A stretch of 10,528 bases of DNA from Helicobacteraceae bacterium (GTDB lineage Bacteria; Campylobacterota; Campylobacteria; Campylobacterales; Sulfurimonadaceae), in the NCBI GenBank assembly GCA_015488855.1, contig WFMY01000188.1, forward strand, positions 1 to 10,528, given 5' to 3'. Both the position numbers and the translations under genes were made by a program. The notes beneath the pieces were generated by a model that was not told the origin of the DNA, searched no databases, and saw nothing but the letters and a program-made list of their open reading frames with translations. Each line of letters opens with the position of its first letter. Within the stretch, counting starts at the first letter, position 1. This document shows, piece by piece, positions 7,691 to 10,528 of the stretch.

Positions 7691-8467
7691 TCAGAATGTA
7701 AGAGCTGCCTCTTGTGGAGTAAATAAAATTTGAGCATTTACGCTCAATAAAAAAACACCTAAAAGTATAATAAAAAAAGCACCAAACATTTCTAATACAT
7801 ATCCTTTCTTTTTTAAGAAGTTTCCGCTTTTTGATGATGCATAGCTAGTTAAGATTCCAGCTAGTGAAATGGTAAATCCCATACCTAAACTCATCACAAC
7901 AGCCGATAAAATTCCAAGATATAAATTACCAGTACTAATGCAAAATAAAACTATAGTCATAACCCCAGGACAAGGAACTATTCCTGCAGAAAAAGCTATA
8001 GCATACTCTGACTTTTCTTTTGAAAAATCGGTTCTTTCTTTTTCTTTTTTTGCTTTTATTGCTTTTACAAATAGATAGATTCCAACTACTATAATCATTA
8101 CGGCTGATATCATCATAGAAATATTACTAAGTTCTTTAAATGTTTTAGAGAAAAGCCCTTGTAAAATAAAGTAAACAATAAATGTAATAATTAAAGCTGA
8201 CAAAGCATGGACAAGAGAGATAAGATATCCTAATTTTATAGCTTCTTTAAAGCTACCGCCACGAGATAAAAAATAAAATGAAACCAAGGCTTTACCATGA
8301 CCTGGGCCAGCTGCATGAACTAAACCATATAAGAATGAAATGGCTAGTACCACTAAAACTCCACTTAAACCATTTTCATTGACGGCCTTTATATATGAAG
8401 AGATTGAGCTGTTTAAATAGTATTGCCAATTTACAAGTTGGTTAAAAAATTCGGTATATAAGTTCAT
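7691..8467 (-). CDS. NicO/RcnA-family nickel/cobalt permease
   Basis: This 258-residue membrane protein has about six transmembrane segments. The NicO/RcnA hallmark is LYGLVHAAGPGHGKALVSFY (46-65): a histidine in the helix (H51) and HGK (57-59), followed by H87 in SLVHALSA and PCPG at 165-168. The family moves Ni2+ or Co2+ across the inner membrane; RcnA members export. The cytoplasmic loop (about 136-155) is Lys/Glu-rich and lacks the His-rich stretch of E. coli RcnA. The ATG overlaps the stop of the DUF1007 gene (ATGA), with AAGGA six bases upstream, so the two are co-translated. DUF1007-NicO pairs are a recurring arrangement. Direction of transport and the metal are not established by the sequence. 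Confidence 0.85.
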   Translation of the reverse strand: MNLYTEFFNQLVNWQYYLNSSISSYIKAVNENGLSGVLVVLAISFLYGLVHAAGPGHGKALVSFYFLSRGGSFKEAIKLGYLISLVHALSALIITFIVYFILQGLFSKTFKELSNISMMISAVMIIVVGIYLFVKAIKAKKEKERTDFSKEKSEYAIAFSAGIVPCPGVMTIVLFCISTGNLYLGILSAVVMSLGMGFTISLAGILTSYASSKSGNFLKKKGYVLEMFGAFFIILLGVFLLSVNAQILFTPQEAALTF

Positions 8468-9003
8468 CTAACATCCTTAATCATCATAGCATAGCCAAAG
8501 TATCGTGAATTATCAACTTTTCTAATACTAAAGTCCAAGTTTTTATTTAAAGGTTCTACCATTGATTTTTTGAGCATAAAAGCGATATAGTAGTTTCCAT
8601 AGTAAAAGAGAAGAATACTATCTTTTACTTCAAAATTGCAAATAAGATCAAATGAATATACAATTCTATCCATCTTATCTACAGTAACTACAAAATTATC
8701 TAACTTTTGTATCTTTATATTTTTATCACCATTCATTATTTTTAAGCAATAGTTATATTTTTTAAATATTCTCATTGCACTTTTTTTTATTTTAGCTGTT
8801 TCTTTTTTATTAAATTTGCCGTCTTTATTTTTATCATAATCCATTATAAGTAAAGATGAAGTCATCTGGTCAAATTTCCATTGTAAACTCAGTGAAGTAG
8901 CTCGAGTATCTTGCATATTTATTTTAGGATAGATATCAATAAAAATGTGAGGATGTGCAAATAAAACAACATTTGCAAATAAAAAAGTTATCAGTAATTT
9001 CAT
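8464..9003 (-). CDS. Exported DUF1007 family protein with HPH N-terminus and EF-hand
   Basis: The 179-residue protein has a short signal peptide ending LFA (residue 16), so the mature periplasmic protein probably begins HPHIFIDIYP. This His-Pro-His start is typical of DUF1007 and could bind a metal. Residues 57-68, DKNKDGKFNKKE, form a textbook EF-hand calcium loop (acidic or amide side chains at loop positions 1, 3 and 5, Gly at 6, Glu at 12). The remainder is beta-rich with no other strong motif. It is the first gene of a two-gene unit with the NicO-type permease, so a role as periplasmic partner or metal-delivery protein for the permease is a reasonable inference. The start ATG has TAGGA four bases upstream and a TATAAT box about 29 bp upstream. 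Confidence 0.82.
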   Translation of the reverse strand: MKLLITFLFANVVLFAHPHIFIDIYPKINMQDTRATSLSLQWKFDQMTSSLLIMDYDKNKDGKFNKKETAKIKKSAMRIFKKYNYCLKIMNGDKNIKIQKLDNFVVTVDKMDRIVYSFDLICNFEVKDSILLFYYGNYYIAFMLKKSMVEPLNKNLDFSIRKVDNSRYFGYAMMIKDVR

Positions 9004-9031
9004 TTTATCCTAAGTTAATTATTTTATTTTT

Positions 9032-9037
9032 ATTATA
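9032..9037 (-). promoter_or_regulatory. Probable -10 box for the DUF1007-NicO unit
   Basis: On the minus strand CAGTATAATAAAA gives a perfect TATAAT. A transcript would begin near 9025, about 22 bases before the DUF1007 ATG. No recognisable -35 hexamer lies 16-18 bases upstream. Read-through from the tRNA operon, which ends just upstream, is also possible. Confidence 0.5.
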
Positions 9038-9070
9038 CTGAATTTTATTAAAGATTTGGTTAAAAGATAG

Positions 9071-9157
9071 TTTTTTTGAATTAGTTGTGCTTAAGGTTAA
9101 AGTGAAGCGTACACCAAGCATGTCAGCTTGCAACTGAAGTGCAAATAATCAAAAAAA
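9071..9157 (-). repeat. tRNA-linked imperfect palindrome, copy R1 (most diverged)
   Basis: This 87-bp element begins with seven T and ends with seven A on the plus strand and lies exactly against the CCA of tRNA-Asp 1 (no base between). It matches copy R3 except for seven substitutions, all between about 9092 and 9125. Several of these break stem pairs: the apical stem reads CGTAC against GCATG, and the tandem G-A position is lost. It is the last element of the tRNA operon and seems to be decaying. Confidence 0.8.
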
Positions 9158-9234
9158 TGGCGCGGTGGACGAGATTCGAACTCGCGACCCTCTGCGTGAC
9201 AGGCAGATATTCTAACCAGCTGAACTACCACCGC
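9158..9234 (-). tRNA. tRNA-Asp (GTC), copy 1
   Basis: The 77-base cloverleaf has acceptor GCGGTGG/CCACCGC, discriminator G73 (the Asp identity base) and encoded CCA at 9158-9160. The anticodon stem TCTGC/GCAGA carries loop CTGTCAC, with anticodon GTC at 9198-9200, and the T loop is TTCGAGT. It is identical to the copy at 9790-9866 and is the 3'-most tRNA of the operon. Confidence 0.97.
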
Positions 9235-9249
9235 ACTCTAAAATATTGC

Positions 9250-9332
9250 TTTTTGAATTAGTTGTGCTGAAGTTTGAAGCGAAGCATACTAAAGTATGTG
9301 AGTTTCAAGCTGAAATTCAAATAATCAAAAAA
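9250..9332 (-). repeat. tRNA-linked imperfect palindrome, copy R2
   Basis: This 83-bp palindrome abuts the CCA of tRNA-Val 1. Outer arms TTTTTGA and TCAAAAA pair. The inner arms GTTTGAAGC (9272-9280) and GTTTCAAGC (9302-9310) form nine pairs, two of them G-T. The tip is CATAC-TAAA-GTATG (9285-9298). It differs from copy R4 at one position only. Confidence 0.88.
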
Positions 9333-9408
9333 TGGTGGGCATTACAAGACTCGAACTTGTGACATCTACCTTGTAAGGGTAGCGCTCTACCAACTGAGCT
9401 AAACGCCC
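9333..9408 (-). tRNA. tRNA-Val (TAC), copy 1
   Basis: The 76-base cloverleaf has acceptor GGGCGTT/AATGCCC, discriminator A73 and encoded CCA. The anticodon stem CTACC/GGTAG carries loop CTTACAA, with anticodon TAC at 9373-9375, and the T loop is TTCGAGT. It is identical to the copy at 9523-9598 and is separated from tRNA-Glu by 18 bases. Confidence 0.97.
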
Positions 9409-9426
9409 TTAAACACCACATCTCAA

Positions 9427-9502
9427 TGGCGACCCCTAAAGGATTTGAACCTCTGTAACTACCATGAAGTGATAGTGTCCTTGGCCACTAGACGAAAGGG
9501 TC
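9427..9502 (-). tRNA. tRNA-Glu (TTC) with atypical anticodon loop (C33)
   Basis: The 76-base cloverleaf has acceptor GACCCTT/AGGGGTC, G73 and encoded CCA. The D arm has U11-A24 and U13-G22, and the variable loop TTAC has four bases, the usual Glu body features. The anticodon TTC is at 9466-9468. The loop reads ACTTCAT, so position 33 (plus-strand 9469) is C instead of the near-universal U. Positions 32 and 38 are A and U, which could pair and shrink the loop. The T stem AGAGG/CCTTT contains a G-T pair. It may be a decaying or specialised second Glu tRNA. Confidence 0.85.
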
Positions 9503-9522
9503 AAGTGTATTTGTTTTGAAAA

Positions 9523-9598
9523 TGGTGGGCATTACAAGACTCGAACTTGTGACATCTACCTTGTAAGGGTAGCGCTCTACCAACTGAGCTAAACGCCC
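9523..9598 (-). tRNA. tRNA-Val (TAC), copy 2
   Basis: This is base-for-base identical to tRNA-Val at 9333-9408, with anticodon TAC at 9563-9565 and encoded CCA. A 20-base AT-rich spacer separates it from tRNA-Glu. Unlike copy 1 it has no palindrome against its CCA; instead a different hairpin lies on its 5' side. Confidence 0.97.
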
Positions 9599-9601
9599 TT
9601 T

Positions 9602-9684
9602 GCTTTTTGGTTTATGCTTCGTTGTTCCCTTTCTCGGATACTAAAGTATTCCTAAATCGGTCTTGCCTTGCTTAAACAAAAATC
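9602..9684 (-). repeat. Long intergenic hairpin B
   Basis: This imperfect palindrome lies between tRNA-Val 2 and copy R3. The outer arm TTTTTG-TTTA-GC pairs with GC-TTAAA-CAAAAA (plus strand), and the tip is GGATAC-TAAA-GTATTCC (9636-9652). The apical TAAA loop and ATAC/GTAT stem match R2 and R4, but the middle of the arms differs and pairs poorly. No coding potential is seen. Confidence 0.6.
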
Positions 9685-9702
9685 AATGGTTGACTAAAAT
9701 TG

Positions 9703-9789
9703 TTTTTTTGAATTAGTTGTGCTGAAGTTTCAAGCGAAGCATACACCAAGTATGTGAGCTTGCAACTGAAGTGCAAATAATCAAAAAAA
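9703..9789 (-). repeat. tRNA-linked imperfect palindrome, copy R3
   Basis: This 87-bp element has seven T at one end and seven A at the other and abuts the CCA of tRNA-Asp 2. Its tip is CATAC-ACCAA-GTATG. The inner stem CAAGC (9731-9735) / GCTTG (9758-9762) contains a C-G pair where R2 has G-C, and a G-C pair where R2 has G-T. It shares 80 of 87 bases with R1. Confidence 0.88.
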
Positions 9790-9866
9790 TGGCGCGGTGG
9801 ACGAGATTCGAACTCGCGACCCTCTGCGTGACAGGCAGATATTCTAACCAGCTGAACTACCACCGC
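9790..9866 (-). tRNA. tRNA-Asp (GTC), copy 2
   Basis: This is identical to the tRNA-Asp at 9158-9234, with anticodon GTC at 9830-9832, G73 and encoded CCA. The identity continues ten bases past the 5' end and through most of the adjoining palindrome, showing a segmental duplication of 174 bp (9071-9244 and 9703-9876). Confidence 0.97.
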
Positions 9867-9880
9867 ACTCTAAAATTGTT

Positions 9881-9980
9881 CTTTTTTCTTTTCTCTGCGT
9901 TAGAACCTTTACTCCATTCGTCACATACTTTAAGTATGCTCCTCTTTCCGTAAAGAACCTGCCTTGATAAAAACAAAAAT
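9881..9980 (-). repeat. Long intergenic hairpin C
   Basis: This AT-rich stretch upstream of tRNA-Asp 2 has a clear tip, CATACTTTAAGTATG (9924-9938), and a second paired block, CTTTAC (9907-9912) with GTAAAG (9950-9955). T-rich sequence lies at one edge and A-rich sequence at the other. The design resembles the other spacers, but the arm sequences are distinct. From 9981 to 10027 I see only AT-rich spacer. Confidence 0.5.
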
Positions 9981-10027
9981 AACTAATTTTATAAATAATA
10001 ATGTCTATTGAAAGACTTGTCACTTGC

Positions 10028-10110
10028 TTTTTGAATTAGTTGTGCTGAAGTTTGAAGCGAAGCATACTAAAGTATGTGAGTTTCAAGCTGAAGTTCAAAT
10101 AATCAAAAAA
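10028..10110 (-). repeat. tRNA-linked imperfect palindrome, copy R4
   Basis: This 83-bp palindrome abuts the CCA of tRNA-Lys. It is identical to R2 except that G replaces A in the right arm (GAAGTTC instead of GAAATTC), which restores a C-G pair in the outer stem. The tip is CATAC-TAAA-GTATG. Confidence 0.88.
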
Positions 10111-10186
10111 TGGTGTCCTGTGATGGATTCGAACCATCGGCCACATCATTAAAAGTGACGTGCTCTACCAGCTGAGCTAACAAGAC
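10111..10186 (-). tRNA. tRNA-Lys (TTT)
   Basis: The 76-base cloverleaf has acceptor GTCTTGT/ACAGGAC, A73 and encoded CCA. The anticodon stem CGTCA/TGATG carries loop CTTTTAA, with anticodon TTT at 10151-10153, and the T loop is TTCGAAT. It is the first gene of the tRNA operon, about 30 bases from the -10 box. Confidence 0.97.
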
Positions 10187-10192
10187 ATTTTG

Positions 10193-10210
10193 CCTCTTAT
10201 ACTTAAGAGG
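10193..10210 (-). other. Leader hairpin upstream of tRNA-Lys
   Basis: A perfect 7-bp inverted repeat, CCTCTTA/TAAGAGG with a 4-base loop, lies between the -10 box and tRNA-Lys. It would form at or very near the 5' end of the operon transcript and may guide 5' processing. It has no T-run after it, so it is not an intrinsic terminator. Confidence 0.6.
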
Positions 10211-10215
10211 TCGAA

Positions 10216-10244
10216 ATTATAGACAAATAGGTTTTAGATGTCAA
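10216..10244 (-). promoter_or_regulatory. Consensus sigma-70 promoter of the tRNA operon
   Basis: On the minus strand TTGACA (10239-10244) and TATAAT (10216-10221) are separated by exactly 17 bases, a perfect consensus. The predicted start is near 10209, just ahead of or at the leader hairpin. The promoter sits 11 bp after the stop of the CinA-family gene and faces the six tRNA genes. Strong constitutive, growth-linked transcription is expected. Confidence 0.88.
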
Positions 10245-10255
10245 GATATTTGCGC

Positions 10256-10528
10256 TTAAATTTCAAAAAAAAGCTCTTTATCTAGCAAAAGAAGCATTTT
10301 AACACCATGGAGAACACTTTGATACTGCACATAGTTTCTATCCCCTTGAAGATAAAGGTGTACCTCTTTATGTTTTGTCTTACTTCGTACACTTATATAT
10401 ACAGTTCCAACAGGTTTATCTGCAGTCCCTCCCCCATCACCAGCAATACCACTGATAGATATGGAGTAGTCTGCCTCACTAACATTTAAAACACCCTCAC
10501 TCATTTGATGCACTACCTGAGCACTTAC
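10256..10528 (-). CDS. CinA-family C-terminal domain protein (nicotinamide-nucleotide amidase type), 5' end cut off
   Basis: The last 90 codons of a CinA C-terminal (PncC-like) domain are present. The hallmark SGIAGDGGGTADKPVGTVYI (21-40 counting from the GTG at 10511-10513) matches the family's TGIAGPGGGTPEKPVG-type loop. Before it SEGVLNVSEADYSI fits the helix and strand preceding this loop. The frame stays open to the window edge (reading VSAQV before the GTG), so the true start lies outside and the GTG is not a start. PncC domains deamidate nicotinamide mononucleotide in pyridine nucleotide recycling. Whether this is a stand-alone PncC or the end of a full-length CinA with an N-terminal MoCF domain cannot be seen here. 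Confidence 0.88.
   Translation of the reverse strand, partial: VSAQVVHQMSEGVLNVSEADYSISISGIAGDGGGTADKPVGTVYISVRSKTKHKEVHLYLQGDRNYVQYQSVLHGVKMLLLLDKELFFEI

Noticed and set aside
9004..9060. NikR or Fur operator upstream of the DUF1007-NicO genes
   Set aside because: The region is so AT-rich that weak AT palindromes occur by chance; no convincing spaced inverted repeat was found.
9071..9157. Intrinsic terminator at the end of the tRNA operon
   Set aside because: On either strand the T-run precedes the stem and the A-run follows it, the wrong order for a terminator, and the stem is AT-rich. Where the operon stops is not clear from sequence.
9672..9863. Open reading frame across tRNA-Asp 2 on the minus strand (63 codons)
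   Set aside because: Its sequence (VVQLVRISACHAEG...) is simply translated tRNA-Asp plus the palindrome, a common false gene.
9771..9953. Open reading frame on the plus strand reading MARWTRFELATLCVTG...
   Set aside because: It is the antisense translation of tRNA-Asp 2 and hairpin C; there is no ribosome site and no family match beyond known tRNA artefacts.
9071..10110. CRISPR array
   Set aside because: The four repeats are irregularly spaced, too long, self-palindromic, and separated by tRNA genes, not by spacers.
10307..10489. Plus-strand open frame opposite the CinA-family gene
   Set aside because: It is an antisense shadow of a clearly conserved CinA domain.

Overview
The window is AT-rich and looks like a Campylobacterota (epsilonproteobacterial) chromosome, probably a free-living Sulfurimonas-like lineage. 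The basis is codon use, protein style and gene order. As far as I remember it, the block rodA | pseudouridine synthase, FN3 lipoprotein, trmB, ftsE, ftsX, EnvC-like M23 protein matches the Campylobacter jejuni Cj1282-Cj1275c region, where the lipoprotein is the fibronectin-binding adhesin FlpA. Genus-level placement is inference.

Positions 1-6503 (minus strand): a tightly packed gene string read right to left. It runs RluA-family pseudouridine synthase, FlpA-like lipoprotein, TrmB, FtsE, FtsX, EnvC-like protein, and then, after a 72-bp gap with its own likely promoter, the start of threonine synthase. Adjacent genes overlap by 1 to 56 bp, so translational coupling is likely. The string joins RNA modification with the FtsEX-EnvC machine, which controls cell-wall cutting at division. 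rodA (plus strand, 6556-7668) diverges from it, so cell-wall synthesis and cell-wall cutting genes sit back to back.

Positions 7691-9003 (minus strand): a two-gene unit with an exported DUF1007 protein and a NicO/RcnA-type nickel/cobalt permease, joined by an ATGA overlap and preceded by a TATAAT box.

Positions 9071-10244 (minus strand): a tRNA operon in the order Lys, Asp, Val, Glu, Val, Asp, driven by a perfect TTGACA-17-TATAAT promoter. The spacers are unusual. Four copies of an 83-87 bp imperfect palindrome lie exactly against the CCA ends of tRNA-Lys, Val and both Asp. Two further long hairpins with the same apical motif fill other gaps. The copies show a compensatory base-pair change and a conserved tandem G-A mismatch, which suggests a structured RNA or a palindromic mobile element. 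The Glu tRNA carries C33 in place of the near-universal U33.

Positions 10256-10528 (minus strand): the 3' end of a CinA-family gene, cut by the window edge. The most novel material is the hairpin family in the tRNA operon. The most interesting protein observation is the retained WRPH motif in the FlpA-like lipoprotein.
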